Positions 1-6,468 of a stretch of 7,200 nucleotides of DNA are shown here, one piece after another. The stretch is from Planctomycetota bacterium (GTDB taxonomy: Bacteria; Planctomycetota; Phycisphaerae; WQYP01): positions 1 through 7,200 of the forward strand of contig JAKAZF010000132.1 in the NCBI GenBank assembly GCA_021826605.1. The letters are read 5' to 3'. The stretch's first letter is position 1. Every line of letters begins with the position of its first letter. Under the pieces are notes generated by a model. The model had not been told where the DNA came from. It was given only the letters and a program-made list of their open reading frames with translations, and made no database searches. A program made the translations under genes and the position numbers.

Positions 1-147
1 AAAACGCCGCCGCTACAACGCATCACTGATTGTCACATGCCATGCGTCGGCGCAACACGCGCGAACCCAAGGTGGTCAACAAATAAGCTGGCAAATTTGT
101 GGAAGCAGACGCAGGCGCTGCAGGGAAATACCGCTGCCAATCAGACG

Positions 148-2004
148 TCATTCTTCCACGATCGTGTGCCGCACCACCTCTTCAATGGTGGTAATGCCCT
201 CATAGATTGCCAGCAGGCCGGACTCGCGCAAATTGCGCATGCCGCGTTTGCGGGCGGCCTCACGCAGGATATCGGTGGAGGCGTGTTCCATAATCATCTG
301 GCGCATGTCATCATCCAGAATCATAATTTCCGCGATGGATAAACGGCCCTTGTAACCGGTATTGTTGCATTTGTTGCAACCCCGCCCGTGGAAGAATGTC
401 TTGTCGCGTACCTCTTCGGGCAGCAAACCGAGTTCCATTAATTGTTCCTCGGTGGGCTTGAATTCTTCCTTGCAGGTGTTGCAAATACGACGGCACAGCC
501 GCTGGGCCAAAATGCCTTCCACCGTCGCAGTGATGAGGAATGGCTCAACCCCCAGATCTAAAAGACGCGCAATCGACGACGGTGCGTCGTTGGTATGCAG
601 GGTACTGAAAACCAAATGCCCCGTAAGCGACGCCTGGGTGGCAATCTCGGCGGTTTCCTTATCGCGGATTTCACCAACGAGGATGATGTCCGGGTCCTGC
701 CGAAGAATTGACCGCAGACAACGTGCGAAGGTGAGATCAATTTCTGAGCGTATCTGCACCTGCAATATGCCGTCAATATCGTATTCCACCGGGTCTTCGG
801 TGGTGATGAGTTTGTCTTCAATACTGTTAAGTTCATTAAGCGCGGCGTAGAGCGTGGTGGTTTTGCCCGAACCAGTGGGGCCGGTGACCAGAACGATTCC
901 GTTGGGTTTGTCGATAAGTTGGCGGAACACACGCAGGTCATCATCACGCATACCGAGTTTGTCGAGGTCCAGCGACACATTGGATCGGTCCAATACACGC
1001 AGCACGATGCTTTCGCCGAAAATAGTCGGCAGCACCGCAACGCGCAAATCGACCGGCTGGCCACCGATAACCAGTGGGATACGTCCATCCTGCGGCACGC
1101 GGCGCTCGGCGATGTCAAGGTTGGCCATTACCTTAATGCGGCTGGCCAGAGCCATGGCGATGTATTTGGGCGGAGGGACCATTTCATAGAGGACACCATC
1201 GATGCGGTAGCGCATCTTGAATTCATCTTCGAACGGTTCGAAGTGAATGTCGGACGCCCGTTCTTTAATGGCCTGCATCAGGACGGTGTTGAGCAGTCGT
1301 TTGACGGGGTTGGATTCGGCGAGGTCTTTAAGGGTTTCAAGGTCGATGGACTCGCCACGATTTTCCAGTGCTTTAAGGGTGGCATCCGAGCCGATTTCTC
1401 CCATCAGGTCGGCGAGGGAATCCTGATGCGCCTCGTAATATTTGGCCAATAATTTAGCCATGGCGTCGGGATCGGCGATACAGGTGACGACCTTGAATCC
1501 CATGAGGGTTTGCAGATCATCCACCACGCGGAAATTATCGGGGGAATCAAGTGCGATGGTGATGGTGTTGCTGGCCTCATCATAGGCGACCGGCATCACC
1601 CGGTATACGCTGGCCATCTGAGCGGGGAGACGGGCAATCAGATCGGGCGGAAATTCGCGGCTTTCAAGGTCGATGACTTCAAAGCCACGCTGAGCGGCCA
1701 GGGCAAAATTGAGGTCTTTTTGCGTGACCAGCCCCATCTCCACAAGCACCTGGCCAATAGGCGTGTGGATGCGTTTGCTTTTTTGCTGCTGCTGAACGGC
1801 AAGCCCCTGGTGCACCTGTTCGCGTGTGAGACGCCCCATTTTAATCAGGACGCGACCGAGGGGTCGATCCTTGAGCTGGTCGATGGGCGGCATTTTAAAT
1901 TTGTTGGCCCCATCGGCGGCCGGTGCACCGGCCGCGGGCCGGTTGGCACTTGGCGGGGGATTACCGGGACTGCCGGGTTTGGCTGGTTTTTCCGATTCTG
2001 CCAT
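148..2004 (-). CDS. GspE/PilB-family assembly ATPase with Pro/Ala-rich N-terminal tail (618 aa)
   Basis: Hexameric motor ATPase of the type II secretion / type IV pilus superfamily. It should act at the cytoplasmic face of the inner membrane, powering pilin or pseudopilin polymerisation. A low-complexity Pro/Ala/Gly tail covers about residues 4-35. An MshEN/GSPII_E N-terminal domain follows (about 45-200) with two half-motifs beginning PLG (48-50) and PIG (82-84). The ATPase core carries SDIHFEP (251-257), the arginine segment DIAERR (297-302), Walker A GPTGSGKT (375-382), Asp box TEDPVEY (402-408), Walker B ILVGEIRD (441-448) and His box TGHLVFSTLHTND (461-473). Zinc-site cysteines are C508/C511 and C543/C546. 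Length is slightly above the usual 500-570 because of the tail. The start is set by GGAG (minus strand, 2010-2013) 5 nt before ATG. It lies 48 nt after the PilT-like gene, so the two are probably cotranscribed. Family assignment is firm; PilB versus GspE cannot be decided from sequence alone, though the pilT neighbour favours PilB. Confidence 0.95.
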   Translation of the reverse strand: MAESEKPAKPGSPGNPPPSANRPAAGAPAADGANKFKMPPIDQLKDRPLGRVLIKMGRLTREQVHQGLAVQQQQKSKRIHTPIGQVLVEMGLVTQKDLNFALAAQRGFEVIDLESREFPPDLIARLPAQMASVYRVMPVAYDEASNTITIALDSPDNFRVVDDLQTLMGFKVVTCIADPDAMAKLLAKYYEAHQDSLADLMGEIGSDATLKALENRGESIDLETLKDLAESNPVKRLLNTVLMQAIKERASDIHFEPFEDEFKMRYRIDGVLYEMVPPPKYIAMALASRIKVMANLDIAERRVPQDGRIPLVIGGQPVDLRVAVLPTIFGESIVLRVLDRSNVSLDLDKLGMRDDDLRVFRQLIDKPNGIVLVTGPTGSGKTTTLYAALNELNSIEDKLITTEDPVEYDIDGILQVQIRSEIDLTFARCLRSILRQDPDIILVGEIRDKETAEIATQASLTGHLVFSTLHTNDAPSSIARLLDLGVEPFLITATVEGILAQRLCRRICNTCKEEFKPTEEQLMELGLLPEEVRDKTFFHGRGCNKCNNTGYKGRLSIAEIMILDDDMRQMIMEHASTDILREAARKRGMRNLRESGLLAIYEGITTIEEVVRHTIVEE

Positions 2005-2052
2005 GATTACTCCGAATAAATAACTCTCTCAATCAGCGGTGGCTTCGCATTA

Positions 2053-3192
2053 TCAGGCGGCACGGCCGCCGGCCGCCGTATCCTTTTCCGTATCGGGGCG
2101 GTTCAAGCGTTTGCCCATACGTTCGGCCAGGTCGGCGGGTTGGCGGGCCTTGTCGACTGCATCTTCGGCGCTCACCTTACCGGATTTAAACAAGTCGAGC
2201 AGGTGATCATCGAGCAATTGCATGCCAAACTTTTTACCTGTCTGGATGGCCGAATCAATGCGGAACGTTTTATTTTCACGGATAAGGTTGGCAATGGCGG
2301 GTGTGACGACCAAAAATTCATAGGCGGCGGTGACGCTTTCGATGTCAATTCGCGGCAGCAATGCCTGCGAGAGGACGGCCAGCAGTGTGGTGGAAAGCTG
2401 CACACGTATCTGTTCCTGCTGATCGACAGGAAACGCATCAATCACGCGGTTAATGGTACCCTGGCAACCCGTGGTGTGGAGGGTACCAAAGACCAAGTGA
2501 CCGGTCTCGGCGGCACGAATCGCGGCGGAAATGGTTTCAAGATCGCGCATTTCACCGACCAGAATGACGTCCGGATCCTGACGAAGGGCACGTCGCAGGG
2601 CCTCGGCAAAAGTTGGTACGTCGTTACCCTCGCCGACTTCACGCTGGCTGATGAGGCTTTTTTTATGCTGGTGATAATATTCCACGGGGTCTTCAACTGT
2701 GATGATGTGCCGATCGTAGTTGGTGTTGATGTAGTCGATCATGGTGGCCAGCGAGGTGGTTTTACCCGAGCCGGTGGGGCCGGTAACCAGAAATAATCCG
2801 CGAGGACGGCGGCAAAGTTCGGCACAGATGGGGGGCAGGCCAATATCTTCAAAACTCAGCAATTTATATGGAATTTTACGCAGCACCAGCGAAACATTGC
2901 CGCGCTCACGAAAGGCGGCCACACGAAACCGGGCCTTGGCCGATCCATCGGGCGTCGAGAATGCGAAGCCAAAGTCGGTGCTGCCACTTTCCTGTAATTC
3001 CTGCTGGCCGCGTTCGGGTGTGATCGACTTCATCAGGGCCATCGTGTCTTCAGGTTCCAGTGCCTTGGTTTGCAAATCCCGAAGGTGCCCGTTGAGTCGC
3101 AGTACCGGTGGACGTCCGACATGCAGGTGCAAGTCGGAGGCACCTTTTTTGATGGTGGTTTCAAGCAGGCGATCGATTAAAATTTGCGACAT
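2053..3192 (-). CDS. pilT: PilT-family type IV pilus retraction ATPase (379 aa)
   Basis: Twitching-motility/retraction ATPase. By family knowledge it is a cytoplasmic hexamer that depolymerises pili by binding the PilC-type platform. The N-terminal PAS-like domain has the PilT/GspE signature ASDLHL (18-23). The ATPase core shows Walker A GPTGSGKT (138-145), Asp box VEDPVEY (166-172), Walker B VILVGEMRD (209-217) preceded by canonical RQDPD, and His box TGHLVFGTLHT (230-240). The PilT hallmark helix AIRNLIRE appears as AIANLIRE (299-306), with one change. There is no tetracysteine zinc site, as expected for PilT and unlike both neighbouring ATPases. Length is near the family norm of 345-380, with a charged/Ala-Gly tail after residue 360. 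The start is supported by GAGG (minus strand, 3199-3202) 6 nt upstream. It sits between two GspE/PilB paralogues, 174 nt after one and 48 nt before the other. PilU is an alternative, but the near-intact AIRNLIRE helix favours PilT. Confidence 0.94.
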   Translation of the reverse strand: MSQILIDRLLETTIKKGASDLHLHVGRPPVLRLNGHLRDLQTKALEPEDTMALMKSITPERGQQELQESGSTDFGFAFSTPDGSAKARFRVAAFRERGNVSLVLRKIPYKLLSFEDIGLPPICAELCRRPRGLFLVTGPTGSGKTTSLATMIDYINTNYDRHIITVEDPVEYYHQHKKSLISQREVGEGNDVPTFAEALRRALRQDPDVILVGEMRDLETISAAIRAAETGHLVFGTLHTTGCQGTINRVIDAFPVDQQEQIRVQLSTTLLAVLSQALLPRIDIESVTAAYEFLVVTPAIANLIRENKTFRIDSAIQTGKKFGMQLLDDHLLDLFKSGKVSAEDAVDKARQPADLAERMGKRLNRPDTEKDTAAGGRAA

Positions 3193-3281
3193 TTACAACC
3201 TCATAAAACTCAAACTTCAGGCCGACTCTTCGGTTGGCGGCCATCCGCCCCACGCTCCCATCAAACGCTGCCGGCCCACCG

Positions 3282-3287
3282 ATTATA
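3282..3287 (-). promoter_or_regulatory. Candidate -10 box of an internal promoter upstream of pilT
   Basis: Read on the minus strand this is a perfect TATAAT, in the 174-nt gap between the stop of the first GspE/PilB gene and the pilT start. It would start transcription near 3275 and give a leader of about 80 nt. The -35 position is poor: no TTGACA-like hexamer is seen at 16-18 nt spacing, and the nearest TTGCCT is 26 nt away. The site may therefore need an activator or be fortuitous. If real, it would uncouple pilT and the downstream ATPase from the first gene. Confidence 0.4.
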
Positions 3288-3366
3288 CCCCGCAGCAAGC
3301 GGTACCTGCTGAAAGGCAAATGGCAACACGGAGACGTGGGGCAATCCCCGCTGCGACTGGCCGGTA

Positions 3367-5073
3367 CTAGTCAACCAGCACGCCTTCAGCCTGCGTCACA
3401 CGGGCGATTTCACGCGCTGTAGTCAGACCGTTGAGCACCTTGATGCATCCATCCTGCAGCAGGGTTTTCATTCCGCTGTTGACCGCAGACTTTCGCAGTT
3501 GGGTTGAACTGGCGCGTTTGAATGCCATCTCACGAATTTCACTGGTCATGGGCATCATTTCAAAAATGCCGATTCGGCCGCGATAGCCCGTGTTGTTGCA
3601 GGCAGGACACCCCACTGGCTTATTGATCGTCCGGCCCACAATGTCCTTATCGCTGAGGCCAATTACTTGCAGCATGCGTTTATCCGGTTCCGGATCGGGT
3701 GCCTTGCACTGATCGCAAAGGGTGCGAATGAGGCGCTGCGCCATGATGGCCTGAATGGATGACGCCACCAAGAATGGTTTTACCCCCATATCAATAAGAC
3801 GGGTAATGGCGGATGGGGCATCATTGGTGTGCAATGTACTGAAGACCAGGTGGCCGGTCAGGGCCGCCTGCACCGCCACTTCGGCCACTTCACGATCACG
3901 GATTTCACCGACCAGAATGATATTGGGGGCCTGGCGAAGCATGGACCTGAGAATTTTCGCGAAGGTCAGGCCAATTTGTTCGCGCACCTGACACTGATTG
4001 ATGCCGGCGAAGTTATATTCAACCGGGTCCTCAGCGGTAATGATTTTGCGATCAGGGGTGTTAAGTTCCGCCAAGGCACCGTAAAGGGTGGTGGTTTTAC
4101 CCGATCCGGTCGGGCCGGTCACAAGGAAAATGCCATTGGGCCGGGAGATGATTTTTTTGAAACGGTTGTAATCGTCCTCTTCAAAGCCCATGCGCTGGAT
4201 ACCGATTTTAACATTATCAGGGCGCAAAATACGCAGCACCATCGATTCGCCGTGATAGGCGGGCAGTGAACTGACACGAAAATCTATCTGCGTTGCATCG
4301 ATGGCCATTTTTATACGACCATCCTGCGGCAGGCGGCGTTCGGCGATATCCATACCCGCCATGATTTTGATACGCGCCAGAATCGTGTTTTGCATTTTTT
4401 TCTGCAGGTTATCGCGTTGCACGCAAACGCCGTCAATACGAAAACGTACCCGCATGCGGTCTTTCATCGGTTCAATATGGATATCGCTGGCGCGGGATTT
4501 CACCGCGTCGGTGATGATGGCACTTACCAGACGGATAATGGGTGCCTCGTCGTCATCCTTGCCCTTGACAAGCGACACATCCAGCGAGGCGTTTCGATCC
4601 ATTGAAATTTTACGAACCATATCGTCAATGGAACGCTGTTCTTCAGCGAAAAGGCGATCAATATGGTCTTTGATTTTGCTTTTAACGGCCAGGCACGTTT
4701 CAATCGGTTTACTAAGGCGGAAACGCAGAATATCCAGTGTTTCCAGATCGTTCGGATCGCCGATGACGATTTTGAGCTTGCCGTTCTCCTCCCCCACCGG
4801 TAGCACCTGATGCCGTTTGATCAGATCGGCCGGCAAAAGGCGGAAATCACTCACAGCGAGGATGTTACGATCCAGATCAATGAATTCCATATCATTCTGG
4901 ATGGCCATTGCCTTGGTGACATCTTCTTCCGACGCGGCTTTGGACTCCACAAGAACTTTTTCAATAGGCAGACGAGATTTGCGGGCCTCCTCAACGGCCT
5001 GCGCGGCAGCGGGCTGTTTGAGCGTCCCCATTTCCACTAAAATATCAACGAGTTCTTTACGCTTACGTGCCAT
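3367..5073 (-). CDS. GspE/PilB-family assembly ATPase, first gene of the motor cluster (568 aa)
   Basis: Second member of the extension/secretion ATPase family and clear paralogue of the 618-aa protein downstream. It presumably drives polymerisation of a pilus or pseudopilus at the inner membrane. The N-terminal MshEN/GSPII_E-like region (about 5-145) is degenerate. The core has ASDIHIEP (195-202), DIAERR (242-247), Walker A GPTGSGKT (320-327), Asp box AEDPVEY (347-353), Walker B ILVGEIRD (386-393) and His box TGHLVFSTLHTND (406-418). A tetracysteine zinc site is formed by C453/C456 and C489/C492. The stretch before Walker B reads RQAPN (380-384), where this family normally has RQDPD, so two acidic residues are lost; the other catalytic motifs look intact. 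Length is normal for GspE/PilB. GAGG (minus strand, 5080-5083) lies 6 nt before ATG, and an in-frame TAG immediately upstream rules out extension. It is the promoter-proximal gene of the leftward cluster. Whether it serves the same machine as the other ATPase cannot be told. Confidence 0.95.
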   Translation of the reverse strand: MARKRKELVDILVEMGTLKQPAAAQAVEEARKSRLPIEKVLVESKAASEEDVTKAMAIQNDMEFIDLDRNILAVSDFRLLPADLIKRHQVLPVGEENGKLKIVIGDPNDLETLDILRFRLSKPIETCLAVKSKIKDHIDRLFAEEQRSIDDMVRKISMDRNASLDVSLVKGKDDDEAPIIRLVSAIITDAVKSRASDIHIEPMKDRMRVRFRIDGVCVQRDNLQKKMQNTILARIKIMAGMDIAERRLPQDGRIKMAIDATQIDFRVSSLPAYHGESMVLRILRPDNVKIGIQRMGFEEDDYNRFKKIISRPNGIFLVTGPTGSGKTTTLYGALAELNTPDRKIITAEDPVEYNFAGINQCQVREQIGLTFAKILRSMLRQAPNIILVGEIRDREVAEVAVQAALTGHLVFSTLHTNDAPSAITRLIDMGVKPFLVASSIQAIMAQRLIRTLCDQCKAPDPEPDKRMLQVIGLSDKDIVGRTINKPVGCPACNNTGYRGRIGIFEMMPMTSEIREMAFKRASSTQLRKSAVNSGMKTLLQDGCIKVLNGLTTAREIARVTQAEGVLVD

Positions 5074-5133
5074 ATCCTACCTCATCCTGATCCGGTGCGG
5101 GGGAAATCGATTCCAAGTCGCCCTGCACCAAAT

Positions 5134-5160
5134 AGTCTAACACAATTTGCTCAATGCCAA
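5134..5160 (-). promoter_or_regulatory. Weak candidate promoter for the motor ATPase cluster
   Basis: On the minus strand TTGGCA (5155-5160, 5/6 to the -35 consensus) is followed 15 nt later by TAGACT (5134-5139, 4/6 to TATAAT). A TG one base ahead of the -10 gives an extended -10 element (TGTTAGACT). The predicted start would be near 5127, about 55 nt before the ATG of the first ATPase gene. The 15-nt spacer is short, so this rests mainly on the extended -10 and on its position. Confidence 0.3.
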
Positions 5161-5367
5161 ACAGAAAGCATCGGGCAACATCTCTGACCGACGCAAGCGT
5201 CATTCGCCATCAGGGCCATGCGAACAACCTCTTGTGCGGCCGCGGTGCAGGCGAAGAAACTAAACCGTTTAGATTATGCCCACCTGCGGCGGCAGGTCAA
5301 GGCATCGCATTTATCGCTTTTTCAAGGTTCTGCCGCGGTACCAGCACGCGAAACATGTTTGACGCCG

Positions 5368-5385
5368 GTACACATGGTGGTGTAC
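5368..5385. repeat. Operator-like inverted repeat GTACAC-N6-GTGTAC
   Basis: Perfect 6-bp arms (5368-5373 and 5380-5385) around a 6-bp centre. The dyad lies between a TTGACG hexamer (5359-5364) and a poor TACGCT hexamer (5383-5388) 18 nt apart, which could form a weak plus-strand promoter for the AIM24 genes. Its symmetry and size fit a dimeric regulator site, but no regulator gene is in the window and the match could be chance. Confidence 0.3.
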
Positions 5386-5514
5386 GCTTCGCCCGGAAGC
5401 GTTATCGCGTAATCGATGTGAGGATAATGGGCGACAAAATGGTGCCGGTTGAAGGCGAAGGCGCGATGCCGCCACTTGGGGATGCTTGGCCGGAGAGTTA
5501 CACAAACCCGACGG

Positions 5515-5571
5515 GGCCTTTGTCCGCCCGGCGGCACGGTTACAAGGCCGATATTCGGACGGGGTCCGAAT
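5515..5571. repeat. Two adjacent strong hairpins upstream of the AIM24 genes
   Basis: The first hairpin pairs GGCCTTTGT (5515-5523) with ACAAGGCC (5542-5549), with one bulged T; its loop contains a further CCG/CGG pairing. The second, four bases later, is a perfect 8-bp stem: ATTCGGAC (5553-5560), loop GGG, GTCCGAAT (5564-5571). Neither strand has a T-run after the stems, so they do not look like intrinsic terminators. They end 76 nt before the first AIM24 start codon and could be part of a structured leader, a protein-binding dyad, or a processing site. Confidence 0.45.
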
Positions 5572-5632
5572 CTAAGCGAATTTAGTGGTAATTGGTTGCA
5601 GCCCCGGGTGAGAGTTGAGGTGCGATTTACAC

Positions 5633-5638
5633 AGGAGG
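5633..5638 (+). promoter_or_regulatory. Consensus ribosome-binding site of the first AIM24 gene
   Basis: AGGAGG sits 9 nt before the ATG at 5648. It decides the start: an in-frame TTG at 5615 lies upstream of this site and would add 11 residues, but it has no comparable sequence before it. This is the strongest Shine-Dalgarno in the window, which suggests efficient translation. Confidence 0.8.
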
Positions 5639-5647
5639 CTTGAAACT

Positions 5648-6460
5648 ATGGACGTAACGATGGTGAAGTGCAGTTGGTGCGGCGCTCAAAGCCCGCTGGG
5701 GACAACAAACTGCCCCAGTTGCGGTGCCCCGCTGGATGCACGTCATATAGTCAGCGATTCAGGTTGGAGCGCAGCGCCACGCATCCGCAATTTCACAAAA
5801 ATTCATTTCGGTGGCAGTGTTTGTCAGGTTGAGGGGCATACCGTGCCGGTGGCGGATATCAGCCTTGGGCCGCAGGATTCAGTATTTTTTGAACCCCATG
5901 TCATGTTGTGGAAAGACCCGGCACTGCATATCGGCAACAAGCCAATTGCGGGCGGAATCAAGCGGGTGCTGGCGGGCATGCCATTTGCCATTTCAAGTGC
6001 GGCGGGGCCGGGCCACATTGCATTTTCACGAGATGCATCCGGTGAGCTGGTGGTATTGCCCCTGCACCCGGGCATGGAATTGGATGTGCGTGAACATGCT
6101 TTTGTGCTTGCATCGCACGTCATCGAATATTCCTTTGTCCGAATCAAGGGACTGGCCAATTTAATATTTGGTGGCGAGGGGATGTTTATGGACCGCTTCG
6201 TCACCACATCCGCCCCAGGCATGCTGATACTGCACGGATACGGCAATGTGTTTCAGCGGATGCTGAAACCCGGCGAGAGCATCCTGCTTGAACCGGGCGG
6301 ATTCCTTTATAAAGATTCTTCCGTGCAGATGGATATTGAATTTGCGAAGGTGGGTGGCGGAATTTTGGCATCGCACCGAATGGCCCTTGCACGCATGACC
6401 GGTCCGGGTCGCGTGGGAATTCAGTCCATGTACCACCATATGAACGCTGGCGAGAAGTGA
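5648..6460 (+). CDS. Zinc-ribbon AIM24-family protein (270 aa), function unknown
   Basis: An N-terminal zinc ribbon (C8, C11, C22, C25; CxxC-x10-CxxC, ending CGAPL) is followed by a short linker and an AIM24 domain (DUF124, TRAP-like beta fold) over about residues 48-265. Supporting marks are VCQVEGHTVPVAD (58-70), GMP (110-112), GPGH (120-123), the glycine-rich GGEGMFMDRF (175-184), FLYKD (219-223) and the C-terminal TGPGRVGIQS (251-260) typical of the family. AIM24 is named for a yeast mitochondrial protein; bacterial members are widespread but have no established role. No signal peptide or membrane segment is visible, so it is probably cytoplasmic. The zinc ribbon could bind nucleic acid or a protein partner; this is inference. 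The stop is followed almost at once by a paralogue, so the pair should form an operon, transcribed divergently from the pilus motor genes. Confidence 0.88.
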   Translation: MDVTMVKCSWCGAQSPLGTTNCPSCGAPLDARHIVSDSGWSAAPRIRNFTKIHFGGSVCQVEGHTVPVADISLGPQDSVFFEPHVMLWKDPALHIGNKPIAGGIKRVLAGMPFAISSAAGPGHIAFSRDASGELVVLPLHPGMELDVREHAFVLASHVIEYSFVRIKGLANLIFGGEGMFMDRFVTTSAPGMLILHGYGNVFQRMLKPGESILLEPGGFLYKDSSVQMDIEFAKVGGGILASHRMALARMTGPGRVGIQSMYHHMNAGEK

Positions 6461-6468
6461 GGTGGATG

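Larger units (their letters stand above)
5161..5632. other. Divergent intergenic region without a convincing gene
   Basis: Most of the 574-nt gap between the leftward motor cluster and the rightward AIM24 genes. Open frames exist on both strands (the longest, 5154-5585 plus, is 143 codons), but they lack a ribosome-binding site, recognisable motifs or plausible protein composition. No tRNA or known riboswitch core was recognised by eye. The region does contain several short inverted repeats: CTAAAC-c-GTTTAG (5260-5272), ACCTGC-ggcg-GCAGGT (5282-5297), and the two elements listed separately. It is more likely regulatory, or a decayed gene, than coding. Confidence 0.5.

Noticed and set aside
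1..147. Possible start of another leftward gene (ATG at 21-23, minus strand) or a terminator after the last ATPase gene
   Set aside because: Only about eight codons are visible and there is no ribosome-binding site. The short GC stems in this stretch (such as GCGC-N5-GCGC) have no following T-run.
37..342. 101-codon plus-strand open frame at the left end
   Set aside because: It largely overlaps, antisense, the 3' end of the 618-aa ATPase gene, which has unambiguous family motifs.
3336..3352. GGGG-N4-CCCC stem between the first ATPase gene and pilT as a terminator
   Set aside because: The stem is only 4 bp and has no T-run on the minus strand.
5282..5297. ACCTGC-ggcg-GCAGGT hairpin as a terminator
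   Set aside because: The nearest T-rich stretch begins more than ten bases after the stem and no gene ends just upstream.
5322..5537. Minus-strand open frames of 64-71 codons in the gap
   Set aside because: They are short, overlap one another in different frames, have no ribosome-binding site and show no motif.
5154..5585. 143-codon plus-strand open frame in the divergent gap
   Set aside because: No Shine-Dalgarno precedes its ATG, it overlaps the likely leftward promoter, and its composition and sequence match no recognised family.
5615..5647. Upstream TTG start adding 11 residues to the first AIM24 protein
   Set aside because: It lies upstream of the AGGAGG that serves the ATG at 5648, and the extra residues precede the zinc ribbon without resembling its paralogue.
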